Assembly (NCBI GenBank): GCA_025355465.1
Contig: JANXZO010000065.1
Span: 1 to 43,788, forward strand
Direction of reading: 5' to 3'
Source: Bacteroidales bacterium
GTDB lineage: Bacteria; Bacteroidota; Bacteroidia; Bacteroidales; FEN-979
Length of the DNA: 43,788 bases
Below are positions 32,833-41,796 of this stretch, piece by piece. A program made the position numbers and the translations under genes. Position 1 is the stretch's first letter. Every line of letters begins with the position of its first letter. The notes beneath the pieces were generated by a model, which made no database searches, had not been told where the DNA came from, and was given only the letters and a program-made list of their open reading frames with translations.

Positions 32833-33844
32833 GTCTGAATTCAGGTGAATACTGCTTCATCAATGCCTCGGCCTTCTCCACCATGTAGGTTGGACCCACA
32901 AAAATCGGAGCCCGTTCATGCAGTGCTTTGGGCTGAATGTCGAGTACACGCCGGAACCCGTCGGAGGCTTTACCACCGGCTTGCTCGGCGATAAAAGCCA
33001 CCGGATTGCACTCATAAAGCAAACGGAGCTTTCCCTGTTTGCTCACGATGGTTCCCGGGTAAATAAAAATTCCGCCGCGTATCAGGTTCCGGTGCACATC
33101 GGCAACCATCGATCCGATATAGCGGGTGGAATAAGGCCTGTGTGTGGCTTTATCGTCTTCCTGGCAAAACTGGATATAACGCTTCACCCCTTCCGGGAAG
33201 TAAATATAATTGGCCTCGTTGATGGAGTAAATGGTGCCGGTTTCAGGATATTTCATGTTGGGATGACTCAGGATAAACAGTCCGACCGACGGATCGAGCG
33301 TAAATCCGTTAACACCATAACCGGTCGTATACACCAGCACGGTGGAGGAACCATATAACACATATCCGGCTGCAACGAGGTTGCGTCCCGGCTGAAGAAA
33401 ATCTTCTATTGTAGCTACCCCGCGAACCGTACGCCGCCGGTAGATCGAAAAAATCGTTCCGATGGAAACGTTTGACTCGATGTTTGATGATCCGTCGAGC
33501 GGATCTATGGCCACAACGTATTTTCCATGTTTGGATATCTCGCTGTCGAGCAGGATGATCTCGTCATTTTCCTCCGATCCGATGGCACAGCATTGTCCAC
33601 CCGATTTCAGGGCCGCGATAAACTGATCATTGGCATAAACATCAAGCTTTTTCTGGTCCTCCCCCTGAACATTCACCTCTCCTGCATAGCCCATAACCTC
33701 GCCAAGTCCGGCGCGGTTTACTTCGCGGTTTACAAATTTCGCCGCAATTCCGATGTCGTTGAGCAAACGCGACAGTTCTCCGGAGGCTTGCGGATATTCA
33801 GCCTGCTTTTCGATAATGAACTCAGTGAGCGTTTTGAATTTCAT
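32825..33844 (-). CDS. fbp: Fructose-1,6-bisphosphatase, class I
   Basis: A 339-residue gluconeogenic phosphatase that converts fructose 1,6-bisphosphate to fructose 6-phosphate. Metal-binding residues are visible at Glu91-Glu92 (GSEEND) and in [10 protein letters not shown] at 114-123. A sugar-phosphate-binding segment, [20 protein letters not shown], follows. The length fits class I enzymes. It is the first gene of the fbp-mfd pair, overlapping mfd by eight bases, and is divergent from the aspartate kinase gene. Its own TAnnTTTG element is at 33866-33873. Confidence 0.95.
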   Translation of the reverse strand: MKFKTLTEFIIEKQAEYPQASGELSRLLNDIGIAAKFVNREVNRAGLGEVMGYAGEVNVQGEDQKKLDVYANDQFIAALKSGGQCCAIGSEENDEIILLDSEISKHGKYVVAIDPLDGSSNIESNVSIGTIFSIYRRRTVRGVATIEDFLQPGRNLVAAGYVLYGSSTVLVYTTGYGVNGFTLDPSVGLFILSHPNMKYPETGTIYSINEANYIYFPEGVKRYIQFCQEDDKATHRPYSTRYIGSMVADVHRNLIRGGIFIYPGTIVSKQGKLRLLYECNPVAFIAEQAGGKASDGFRRVLDIQPKALHERAPIFVGPTYMVEKAEALMKQYSPEFRLE

Positions 33845-33865
33845 AGGTAGGTGTTTTTAGAAATA

Positions 33866-33873
33866 CAAAAGTA
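33866..33873 (-). promoter_or_regulatory. Putative -7 element of fbp-mfd
   Basis: The minus strand reads TACTTTTG, an exact TAnnTTTG, 21 bases upstream of the fbp ATG. The predicted leader is about 17 bases. It is only 11 bases from the oppositely oriented element for the kinase gene. Confidence 0.45.
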
Positions 33874-33884
33874 CGAAAATTCTC

Positions 33885-33892
33885 TACCTTTG
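33885..33892 (+). promoter_or_regulatory. Putative -7 element of the aspartate kinase gene, leaderless type
   Basis: TACCTTTG matches TAnnTTTG and ends four bases before the ATG at 33897. A start five bases after the final G would fall on the A of the ATG. Confidence 0.45.
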
Positions 33893-33896
33893 TTTT

Positions 33897-35195
33897 ATGA
33901 AATTCAGGGTTTTCAAATTTGGCGGAGCCTCTGTAAACAGTGCTGCCGGCGTGAGGAATGTTGCATCCATTCTGAAAAAATCACCCGGTCAGCCTTTGCT
34001 ATTGGTTGTTTCGGCAATGGGAAAGACAACCAACAGCCTCGAAATGGTGCTGAACCATTTCATGAACAACGATGCTGTGGCCATGATCGATGCATTTCAA
34101 AAAGTCCGGGAATATCATTTTAATATTCTTGAAGAACTTTTTCCGGATAAGGGTCATTTCGTATTCAAAGAGGTTGATTCGCTTTTCGACCAATTGAGGG
34201 GATACCTCCGGAAGGGCCATCTATATTCTCCATCCCGTCCGGCTTATGATTTTGAATATGACCAGATTGTAAGCTTCGGGGAGTTGATCTCCACCGCCAT
34301 CATTCAGCATTTCCTTGTTGCATGTGGACTGCATTCAACGGCGTTTGATGCCAGGCAGCTTATCTTAACAGATAAAACTTACCGTGACGGCCGGGTGAAT
34401 TGGAAAAGAACTTCCGAAGAAATTCAGAAGACGATTCCGGCTTTTTTCCGGCATCAGAAAATAAAAAATCCAATCGCCTTGACCCAGGGCTTTATCGCAG
34501 GAGACCCTGAAAAAAACACGACAACACTTGGCCGTGAAGGTTCCGACTTTTCGGCGGCCATTTTTGCCTATTGCCTGAAAACAACGGAGGTAACCATCTG
34601 GAAAGATGTGCCTGGGGTGCTTAATGCAGATCCGAAATGGTTTCATAATCCAAGAAAACTGCAAACACTCTCCTATCGTGAAGCCATTGAACTTGCCTAC
34701 TACGGGGCCAGCATCATTCATCCGAAGACCATCAAACCGCTTGAGAATGCCAACATCACGCTGAATGTCAGGAGCTTCTTGAATCCCAGATTGAAAGGCA
34801 CAGTGGTTAAACAACTGAGCGAGTGGAAGATTGCATTTCCCATCTACATCAGGAAACAGAACCAGATGCTCATCTCCTTGTCGCCCAGAGATTTCTCCTT
34901 CATTATCGAGGAGAACCTCAGTCATATCTTCGAGATCATGGCCCGGCAACAGGTAAAGGTTAACCTGATGCAAAATTCGGCCATCAGCTTTTCGGTTTGT
35001 GTTGACAATGATCCAATGAAATTAACCGGATTGCTGGAGGAACTTCAGCAGGCCTATGAAATAAGGTACAACGAAGGTGTTGCATTGTATACCATCCGCC
35101 ATTACACGCCGTCAGCGATAAAAAGAATCACTGCGGGTCATGACGTTCTGATGGAACAGAAAAGCCGTAATACCCTGCAGCTGGTGATCAGGTAG
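33897..35195 (+). CDS. Aspartate kinase
   Basis: A 432-residue monofunctional aspartokinase, which phosphorylates aspartate at the entry to lysine, threonine and methionine synthesis. The N-terminal KFGGASVNSAAGVRNVA carries the catalytic Lys. The block GREGSDFSAAIFAYCL and the following DVPGVLNADPKW form the nucleotide and aspartate site. AYYGASIIHPKTIKPLENANI is typical of the LysC type. A C-terminal ACT-like region (about 300-432) probably gives feedback control. It converges with the phosphofructokinase gene with only three bases between stops. The isozyme (lysine- or threonine-sensitive) cannot be read from this. Confidence 0.9.
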   Translation: MKFRVFKFGGASVNSAAGVRNVASILKKSPGQPLLLVVSAMGKTTNSLEMVLNHFMNNDAVAMIDAFQKVREYHFNILEELFPDKGHFVFKEVDSLFDQLRGYLRKGHLYSPSRPAYDFEYDQIVSFGELISTAIIQHFLVACGLHSTAFDARQLILTDKTYRDGRVNWKRTSEEIQKTIPAFFRHQKIKNPIALTQGFIAGDPEKNTTTLGREGSDFSAAIFAYCLKTTEVTIWKDVPGVLNADPKWFHNPRKLQTLSYREAIELAYYGASIIHPKTIKPLENANITLNVRSFLNPRLKGTVVKQLSEWKIAFPIYIRKQNQMLISLSPRDFSFIIEENLSHIFEIMARQQVKVNLMQNSAISFSVCVDNDPMKLTGLLEELQQAYEIRYNEGVALYTIRHYTPSAIKRITAGHDVLMEQKSRNTLQLVIR

Positions 35196-35198
35196 CAA

Positions 35199-36431
35199 TT
35201 ATGGCAAAACTACCGGAAAGTCATATTTGAATTCTTCAAAAACCGGCTTATCGAGAATGTTGGTCAGAAAATCAGCATAGGCTTCGGTAAACCTGAACTT
35301 GTTGATGTCATAGTAATCTTCCGAAAGCGGTTTATTGCCAACAGCCCCCATATCAATCGAGGTGGTGTTGAACTCCTCCAGTTCAACGTGAGGAACTATT
35401 CTGCTGATCACCGGCATATGTCCGTAATCCTCGCGAAGCAACAGATCCACCACTTTATCGGCCAGGGTTGATGTAAGACGGCGGTCGTAATGGCGGCAAT
35501 GACCTGAACGGGCATAATACCCGGTAATCTGTGCACGGGCTTCGATTCCGAGTCTGGCTGATATTTCTGAGGCAACTACCCCGCTCACACCGCCAAACCT
35601 CGGGTGCCCGTACTCATCCACTTCCGATGAGGCATATACGACATCTACCTTACCGGTTTTTTCATCGAACCAGCGGATGCCTTCTGAAACAGGAATTACC
35701 AGGCATTTCTTCTTGGAATTCATATAAGCCTCTTTCACGGTTTCAAAGAAGACCTCTTTGCGGGCTTCTGTGATCTCGAATTCGGGTATCAGACCTAAGC
35801 TTCCTCCCCCGAACATGGCCGTACCGGTAAGCCAGCCTGCATCGCGGCCCATTACCTCGAGAACGAGGATGCGCGAATGCGACTCTGCCGTAGTGCGCAG
35901 GTTTGCAGTCATCTCCATGATGGCATTGCCGGCTGACGGGAATCCGGGGCACAACACAGCTTCAATATCTTTGCCGTTATACCGGTGAAGCGTCCGTGTG
36001 CGAAGGTCGTTGTCAATGGTCTTCGGGAACCCGATCACCGGGATTCCCTCCGTTTCAAACAACCGTTTTGCAGCCCCGTTTGTATCGTCGCCGCCAATGG
36101 TTACCAGAACATCGATCTTATATTTTTGCAGGTTACGCAACACTTGCGGAACACGGCTTTCGGGATTTTTTTTCGAGGGAAATGGGTTCGTACGGCTCGA
36201 ACGCAGGGCCGTACCTCCATAATATCCGTCGTAGGGCTGATGCGTCAGATCAACAATATTCCCGTCACCCAGCAATCCTTTCCATCCCTGCAATACGCCG
36301 TACACTTTGTAGCCCAGCATGGAGGCCCTGTTGCGAACGGCTTCAATACTTGAATTAATGGCCGGGGTATCTCCGCCACCCGATAAAATTGCCAGGGTCT
36401 TTCCCTGAAATATCTTATTTTCTGATCTCAT
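35199..36431 (-). CDS. 6-phosphofructokinase, pyrophosphate-type motifs
   Basis: A 410-residue phosphofructokinase acting on fructose 6-phosphate. The N-terminal glycine loop is LSGGGDTPAIN. At 113-116 it has GGDD, where ATP-dependent enzymes have GGDG. At 136-142 it has PKTIDND, where ATP enzymes have PGTIDND. In this superfamily the second Asp and the Lys are markers of pyrophosphate use. MGRDAGWLTG follows and is also typical. Pyrophosphate dependence would make the step reversible. Assignment to the superfamily is secure; the phosphoryl donor is inferred from these two residues. Its promoter element is at 36454-36461. Confidence 0.9.
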   Translation of the reverse strand: MRSENKIFQGKTLAILSGGGDTPAINSSIEAVRNRASMLGYKVYGVLQGWKGLLGDGNIVDLTHQPYDGYYGGTALRSSRTNPFPSKKNPESRVPQVLRNLQKYKIDVLVTIGGDDTNGAAKRLFETEGIPVIGFPKTIDNDLRTRTLHRYNGKDIEAVLCPGFPSAGNAIMEMTANLRTTAESHSRILVLEVMGRDAGWLTGTAMFGGGSLGLIPEFEITEARKEVFFETVKEAYMNSKKKCLVIPVSEGIRWFDEKTGKVDVVYASSEVDEYGHPRFGGVSGVVASEISARLGIEARAQITGYYARSGHCRHYDRRLTSTLADKVVDLLLREDYGHMPVISRIVPHVELEEFNTTSIDMGAVGNKPLSEDYYDINKFRFTEAYADFLTNILDKPVFEEFKYDFPVVLP

Positions 36432-36453
36432 TTCTGTACTGTTTTTGGGACTG

Positions 36454-36461
36454 CAAATTTA
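36454..36461 (-). promoter_or_regulatory. Putative -7 element of the phosphofructokinase gene
   Basis: The minus strand reads TAAATTTG, an exact TAnnTTTG, 22 bases before the ATG at 36431. The leader would be about 18 bases. Confidence 0.4.
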
Positions 36462-36499
36462 GGCTTTTTTCTCAAAGGAACACGGATGCAGTGTTCCTG

Positions 36500-37441
36500 T
36501 CACCTCGGGAAGGCACGTCGTATTTTGTCGACCAGGACCTGGGCCAGTTTGATGTTGGACTCCGTAGTCCAGCCGGCTATATGCGGCGTAAGAATCACAT
36601 TGTCGGCCTGCATAAGGTACTTCAGGTCTTCAGGAAGCGTTGCAGAAAGGGTTTCGAAAGAGTTGTCCTCGTATTCAAGGACGTCCAGTGCGGCTGCCTT
36701 CACTTTACCCGATTGAAGATGGCTTACCAGGTCGGTGGTCTTTACGACCGGTCCCCTGGAGGTATTGATGAGGAAAAGCGGCTTGCGGAAACGATCGAGG
36801 AACCGGGCATTCACCATGTAGTGGGTTTCCGGAGTAAGCGGCACATGCAGGCTCAATATATCGCAAGCTTCGAACAGCTCATCCAGCGTGGCTTCGCGGG
36901 TATTTCCGTCGGAATATCCCTTCTTGTATTTATCATATGAAATTACCTCCGTCTCAAACCCTTTCAAACGCTGTGCAAAAGCACTTCCCATATTTCCATA
37001 CCCGATAATGCCCATTGTTTTTCCCTTGATCTCTGTGCCCCTGTTCCCTTCGCGTATCCATACTCCATTCCTTACCTGACGGTCGGCGCGGTTCATATGA
37101 TTCATGATCGAAAGCAACATTCCGAGTGCATGTTCCCCAACGGCGTCACGGTTACCTTCTGGCGAGTTCAGACAAAGAATCCCTTTCCCGGCAGCATACT
37201 CCACGTCGATATTCTCCATCCCGGCACCTACCCTGGCGATAAATTTCAGGTTGACGGCCTGGTCAAGAATCTCTTTATCCATAAGGATCCTGCTGCGGAT
37301 AACCACACCGGAATAATCCCCGATAATCTGCATGATCCCGGTACGGTCGAGGGTCGAAAAAAGATCGCAATGGTAACCACTTTCAGTAAGTTGCGTGGGA
37401 ATGATGGGATGAACGGTATCGATCAGAAGGACTTTTCGCAT
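36500..37441 (-). CDS. D-isomer-specific 2-hydroxyacid dehydrogenase, SerA-like
   Basis: A 313-residue NAD-dependent dehydrogenase, likely D-3-phosphoglycerate dehydrogenase or a close relative. The start is the ATG at 37441 (MRKVLLIDTVHP); a longer frame would run into the divergent transporter gene. The nucleotide-binding loop GIIGYGNMGSAFAQRL and the catalytic Arg in INTSRGPVV, Glu in LDVLEYE and His in LTPHIAGWT are all present. There is no C-terminal ACT domain, so it would lack serine feedback through that domain. Other 2-hydroxyacids are possible substrates. It lies 68 bases upstream of the phosphofructokinase gene on the same strand. Confidence 0.87.
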   Translation of the reverse strand: MRKVLLIDTVHPIIPTQLTESGYHCDLFSTLDRTGIMQIIGDYSGVVIRSRILMDKEILDQAVNLKFIARVGAGMENIDVEYAAGKGILCLNSPEGNRDAVGEHALGMLLSIMNHMNRADRQVRNGVWIREGNRGTEIKGKTMGIIGYGNMGSAFAQRLKGFETEVISYDKYKKGYSDGNTREATLDELFEACDILSLHVPLTPETHYMVNARFLDRFRKPLFLINTSRGPVVKTTDLVSHLQSGKVKAAALDVLEYEDNSFETLSATLPEDLKYLMQADNVILTPHIAGWTTESNIKLAQVLVDKIRRAFPR

Positions 37442-37447
37442 GGGCTG

Positions 37448-37455
37448 CAAAAATA
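37448..37455 (-). promoter_or_regulatory. Putative -7 element of the SerA-like gene, near-leaderless
   Basis: The minus strand reads TATTTTTG, an exact TAnnTTTG, ending six bases before the ATG at 37441. The predicted transcript start is two bases before the ATG. Confidence 0.45.
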
Positions 37456-37475
37456 CGAATACTGCCCGATATTTT

Positions 37476-39941
37476 ATGGAATCAGACATCAACAAAGGAA
37501 AATATCGTAATTTCGGCGCTCCAAATCAGAGGCTTGTGTGGAATTTCCTGGTAAGAACAATTTTACGTAACAGAATCACCATACTGGTGGTGATCGGACT
37601 CATCACAATTTTCATGGGGTATAAGGCCCGGGAGGTAAAACTTCTTTACGAAAATACCAGCATCCTTCCCGAATCCGATTCAACCACCATCATCTACCGT
37701 AATTTCACGAAACAGTTCGGAGAGGACGGGACAGTGCTTTTTCTGGGATTTGTTGACACGAACCTCTTTCGCATGTCAAGGTTCAATGCTGTTTACGACC
37801 TTGCCGACTCACTGAAAAAAATTCGGGGGGTACAGGAGATTGTTTCGATAACACGGCTTTACACGCTCGTTAAAAACGACTCACTGAAAAAGTTCGAATT
37901 CCTGCCAATCAGTCCGAAAAAGCCTGTGAACCAGGCAGAAACCGATTCAATACACAAGCTCATTTACGCGCTGCCTTTTTATGATAAACTTGTTTACAAT
38001 CGCGAAACAGGAGCCACCATTATGGCGCTTACCCTCGACAAAAGCGTTGTGAACTCAAAAGACCGCCTCCGCCTGATCTACGAGATCAAAGATATGGTCG
38101 ACCGGTTTTCGGTCAGATCGGGTGCCGACATGCACTTTTCAGGACTCCCCTATATCCGTACCCTCATTGCCCAGAAGTTACAAAAGGAGCTGAAATTCTT
38201 CGTCATCCTGGCCCTCCTGATCTCGGCCATGTTCCTCTTCATTTTCTTCCGTTCGGCCAAGGCGGTTATTTTTCCCATCGTGATCGTGATCATCAGTGTT
38301 GTTTGGGCGCTGGGCATGATGACACTCTTCGGCTACAAGATCACCATGCTTACCGCTATCATTCCGCCTTTGCTGATTGTGATCGGGGTCGAAAACTGCA
38401 TCTTCATTCTCAACAAATACCATTACGAATACAGTCACCACCGGAACCAGGCAAAAGCTTTATCGCGTGTGATTCAGCGCATCGGGGTGGCCAACCTGCT
38501 CACCAATGCGGCCACCGCCGCAGGTTTTGCTGCATTTGTGATCACCAACAATAAATTACTGGTCGAATTCGGATTGATTGCAGCCATCAACATCATGGTC
38601 ATATTTGTACTCTCACTTACCATGGTGCCGATATTTTTCAGTTTCCTCCCTGCACCCAAGGCAAAATATACCAAACACCTCGAAGCCAGCCTTGCAAAAT
38701 CACTGATCGACAAAGCAGTCTACTGGGTTACGCACTACCGTAATCCGATCTACATCGCCATGGGAGTTTGTGTGATCGTAGGCATCATCGGTGCATCAAG
38801 GCTGAAAATTACAGGCACGATTGTGGACGACATCTCCAAAAGCGATCCTATTTACAAGGATATGCTCTTCTTTGAAAAACATTTCAAGGGAATAATGCCG
38901 CTGGAGATCGTAGTGGATACCAAAAAGAAAAAAGGGGTGCTGAACCTCTCCACCCTGAAGAAGCTGGATCGCTTACAGGACAGCCTGGCAACCTATCCCC
39001 AACTGTCGAAAGCCCTGTCCATCGTGGAGGTTATCAAATCCGCAAAACAGGCTTTTTATGCGGGGGATCCTGCATTCTACAACCTGCCCAACGCCAACGA
39101 ACTTGCCTTCATGGCTGGATATATTCCGAAGTTTCAGACGAAGAAACGAAACATCATCCGCAACTTCATCGACTCCGGCTACCAGGTCACACGTATCAGC
39201 GTTCAGATGGCCAATGTGGGTACGAAAAAGATCGACAGCATCGAACGGAGTCTGAAGCCTACCATCGATTCGATCTTCAACCCGGCGAAATTCAAAGTAA
39301 CCCTTACCGGCACCAGCGTGGTTTTTCTGAAAGGCACCAATTTCCTGATCAGGAACCTCTATGAAAGCATTGCCCTCGCCGTGGTTGTTATTGCCCTGCT
39401 GCTGGCCTTCCTCTTCACCTCTTGGAGGATGATCCTGATCTCACTGATCCCCAATCTTATTCCGCAGCTTATGACGGCTGCCCTGATGGGGTTCGCCGGA
39501 ATCCCGATTAAACCTTCCACCATCTTGATTTTCAGCATTGCACTCGGTATTTCGGTCGACAATTCGATCCAGTTCCTGTCACGATACCGGCTACAGCTCA
39601 AACACACAGGCCACAATATTCCGTCGTCGGTGGTGTCGGCCCTGAAGGAGACCGGTTACAGCATGATCTACTCCTCGACTGTTCTTTTCTTCGGTTTTGC
39701 CATCTTTATGCTTTCCACGTTCGGAGGCACACAGGCCCTCGGATTCCTCATCTCGTTTACATTGCTGGTTGCCGGTTTGTTAAATTTATTTGTGCTCCCC
39801 AGCATGCTTCTGACCCTTGATAAATGGAGCACAACCCGTGCATTTGAAAAGCCAATGGTCGAAATTTATGACGAAGATGATATCGGGGCCAGGCAGTTTG
39901 AAACTGAAAACACAGAAACCAATGACCATAATAACCACTAA
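37476..39941 (+). CDS. RND/MMPL-family transporter
   Basis: An 821-residue inner-membrane exporter of the RND superfamily (MMPL-like), probably proton-driven. The start is the ATG at 37476 ([12 protein letters not shown]). TM1 lies at about 35-52 and is followed by a large periplasmic domain (about 55-240). A block of five helices follows (about 240-415), including [22 protein letters not shown] second half repeats this plan: TM7 near 430, a periplasmic domain, and five helices from about 628, including [19 protein letters not shown]. The two halves are a duplication, giving 12 helices. Substrate is unknown; related proteins export lipids or hydrophobic compounds. It leads an operon with rfbA one base downstream. 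Confidence 0.88.
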   Translation: MESDINKGKYRNFGAPNQRLVWNFLVRTILRNRITILVVIGLITIFMGYKAREVKLLYENTSILPESDSTTIIYRNFTKQFGEDGTVLFLGFVDTNLFRMSRFNAVYDLADSLKKIRGVQEIVSITRLYTLVKNDSLKKFEFLPISPKKPVNQAETDSIHKLIYALPFYDKLVYNRETGATIMALTLDKSVVNSKDRLRLIYEIKDMVDRFSVRSGADMHFSGLPYIRTLIAQKLQKELKFFVILALLISAMFLFIFFRSAKAVIFPIVIVIISVVWALGMMTLFGYKITMLTAIIPPLLIVIGVENCIFILNKYHYEYSHHRNQAKALSRVIQRIGVANLLTNAATAAGFAAFVITNNKLLVEFGLIAAINIMVIFVLSLTMVPIFFSFLPAPKAKYTKHLEASLAKSLIDKAVYWVTHYRNPIYIAMGVCVIVGIIGASRLKITGTIVDDISKSDPIYKDMLFFEKHFKGIMPLEIVVDTKKKKGVLNLSTLKKLDRLQDSLATYPQLSKALSIVEVIKSAKQAFYAGDPAFYNLPNANELAFMAGYIPKFQTKKRNIIRNFIDSGYQVTRISVQMANVGTKKIDSIERSLKPTIDSIFNPAKFKVTLTGTSVVFLKGTNFLIRNLYESIALAVVVIALLLAFLFTSWRMILISLIPNLIPQLMTAALMGFAGIPIKPSTILIFSIALGISVDNSIQFLSRYRLQLKHTGHNIPSSVVSALKETGYSMIYSSTVLFFGFAIFMLSTFGGTQALGFLISFTLLVAGLLNLFVLPSMLLTLDKWSTTRAFEKPMVEIYDEDDIGARQFETENTETNDHNNH

Positions 39942-39942
39942 G

Positions 39943-40803
39943 ATGAAAGGAATCATTCTCGCCGGTGGCGCCGGAACACGCCTCCACCCGCTTACCCTCG
40001 CCGTGAGCAAGCAACTGATGCCGATCTACGACAAACCGATGATCTATTACCCGCTGTCCGTGTTAATGATGGCCGGCATCAACGAAATCCTCATCATCTC
40101 AACACCCCACGACCTGCCAAACTTCCGACAACTTCTCGGCGACGGACACGATCTTGGCTGTTCCTTTTCCTACAAAGAGCAGGTTATCCCCAACGGACTG
40201 GCCCAGGCTTTTGTGCTGGGCGAGGAGTTTATCGGCCGTGATAAGGTAGCCCTCGTGCTCGGAGATAATATCTTCTTTGGGAATGGACTTTCGCAGCTTG
40301 TGCAGGAAAACAACGATCCTACCGGTGGCGTGGTGTTCGCCTACCATGTTCATGATCCGGAACGGTACGGCGTGGTAGAATTTGACAATAACTTCAAGGC
40401 GCTGAGCATCGAAGAGAAACCGAAACAACCCAAATCAAGCTATGCCGTGCCCGGTCTCTATTTCTACGACAATACCGTGGTGGAGGTAGCTAAAAACATC
40501 AAACCAAGTCCGCGGGGCGAGTACGAGATCACTGATGTGAACCGTTACTATCTCGAACATCAAAATCTGAAAGTTGGCGTCTTAAGCCGTGGCATTGCCT
40601 GGCTCGACACCGGCACTTTTGAATCGCTGCTGCAGGCCGCGCAGTTTGTTGAAGTGGTGCAGAACCGGCAGGGGCTTAAAATCGGTTGCATCGAAGAGAT
40701 TGCCTACCGCATGAAGTTCATAAACCGCGACCAGCTTATTAAAGTTGCTCAGCCTCTGCTTAAAAGCGGCTATGGCCAATATCTTGTAAATCTTGTGGAC
40801 TAA
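39943..40803 (+). CDS. rfbA: Glucose-1-phosphate thymidylyltransferase
   Basis: A 286-residue nucleotidyltransferase making dTDP-glucose from glucose 1-phosphate and dTTP, the first step to dTDP-rhamnose and other deoxysugars. The start is the ATG at 39943, one base after the transporter stop; the frame is open further upstream, inside the transporter gene, but the family starts at [48 protein letters not shown] and the C-terminal [17 protein letters not shown] are family motifs. rfbB, rfbC and rfbD are not in the window. Its coupling to the exporter suggests supply of an envelope glycan precursor. Confidence 0.95.
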   Translation: MKGIILAGGAGTRLHPLTLAVSKQLMPIYDKPMIYYPLSVLMMAGINEILIISTPHDLPNFRQLLGDGHDLGCSFSYKEQVIPNGLAQAFVLGEEFIGRDKVALVLGDNIFFGNGLSQLVQENNDPTGGVVFAYHVHDPERYGVVEFDNNFKALSIEEKPKQPKSSYAVPGLYFYDNTVVEVAKNIKPSPRGEYEITDVNRYYLEHQNLKVGVLSRGIAWLDTGTFESLLQAAQFVEVVQNRQGLKIGCIEEIAYRMKFINRDQLIKVAQPLLKSGYGQYLVNLVD

Positions 40804-40821
40804 CCCACAGAAACAACATTC

Positions 40822-41796
40822 ATGTATAGCTATTCTGAACTGCTGACGCGTATTTCCGAAGCCTTCGCTGCCAATCCGTTTGACCACGAGCCGAAAGAGC
40901 TCTATGAGCCGATCACCTATACGCTTGAGGAGGGTGGTAAAAGGCTGCGTCCGGTACTTGTGTTACTGGCCTGCGATATGTTTGGCGGTGATATCGAAAA
41001 AGCGCTCTATCCGGCCATGGGCCTTGAGATTTTTCACAATTTCACCCTTCTGCACGACGACATCATGGATCAGGCTGCCATCCGGAGAGGGAAAGAGGCG
41101 GTTCATAAAAAGTGGAACTCGAATACCGCCATCCTATCGGGCGATACAATGTTTGTGCTTGCCTATGAATACGTGGCCAAAACCGATCCTTCGCTGCTCC
41201 CCGCGGTAATGGAACTTTTCAACGAAACGGCAAAACAGGTTTGTGAAGGACAACAATTCGACATGAACTATGAAACGCGCAGCGATGTCTCCATTGATGA
41301 GTACCTGATGATGATCCGGCTAAAAACCGCCGTGCTGATCGCCTGCAGCCTCAAATTAGGCGCCATACTTGCCCATGCCGACTCTGCCGAAGCAAATAAG
41401 ATCTACGAATACGGAATCCACCTCGGACTCGCATTTCAGCTACAGGATGATTACCTTGACGCCTTTGGCGAAGTATCGAAATTCGGAAAAATGATAGGCG
41501 GCGATATCGTTACCAACAAAAAAACTTTCCTGTTTTTAAAGGCTTTCGAGATAGCCCGTGAGGATATGCTGATAAAACTCACCCATTACTTCCGCGACCC
41601 GATACACGAGGGAACTGAGAAAATTCAGGGGATCCTTGATATTTACCGGACGTTGGGCATCGACAAGATCACCAACGGCGAAATTGAAAGCCAGTTATTT
41701 AATGGCATCAGCGTGCTCGAATCGCTGACTGTGGAAGATAGCCGGAAAACGGAACTGAAGGAGCTCACGCTCGGCATGATGAAACGCGAATCATAA
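40822..41796 (+). CDS. Trans-polyprenyl diphosphate synthase
   Basis: A 324-residue isoprenyl chain-elongating enzyme. The first Asp-rich motif is DDIMD at 79-83 and the second is DDYLD at 209-213; both bind Mg-diphosphate. GGKRLRP at 38-44 binds the homoallylic substrate. Phe74, five residues before the first motif, is where an aromatic residue limits chain length in short-chain enzymes, so a C15-C20 product is possible, though longer quinone side chains cannot be excluded. It is the third gene of the transporter-rfbA operon (18-base gap) and abuts the convergent ABC-F gene with no gap. Confidence 0.9.
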   Translation: MYSYSELLTRISEAFAANPFDHEPKELYEPITYTLEEGGKRLRPVLVLLACDMFGGDIEKALYPAMGLEIFHNFTLLHDDIMDQAAIRRGKEAVHKKWNSNTAILSGDTMFVLAYEYVAKTDPSLLPAVMELFNETAKQVCEGQQFDMNYETRSDVSIDEYLMMIRLKTAVLIACSLKLGAILAHADSAEANKIYEYGIHLGLAFQLQDDYLDAFGEVSKFGKMIGGDIVTNKKTFLFLKAFEIAREDMLIKLTHYFRDPIHEGTEKIQGILDIYRTLGIDKITNGEIESQLFNGISVLESLTVEDSRKTELKELTLGMMKRES

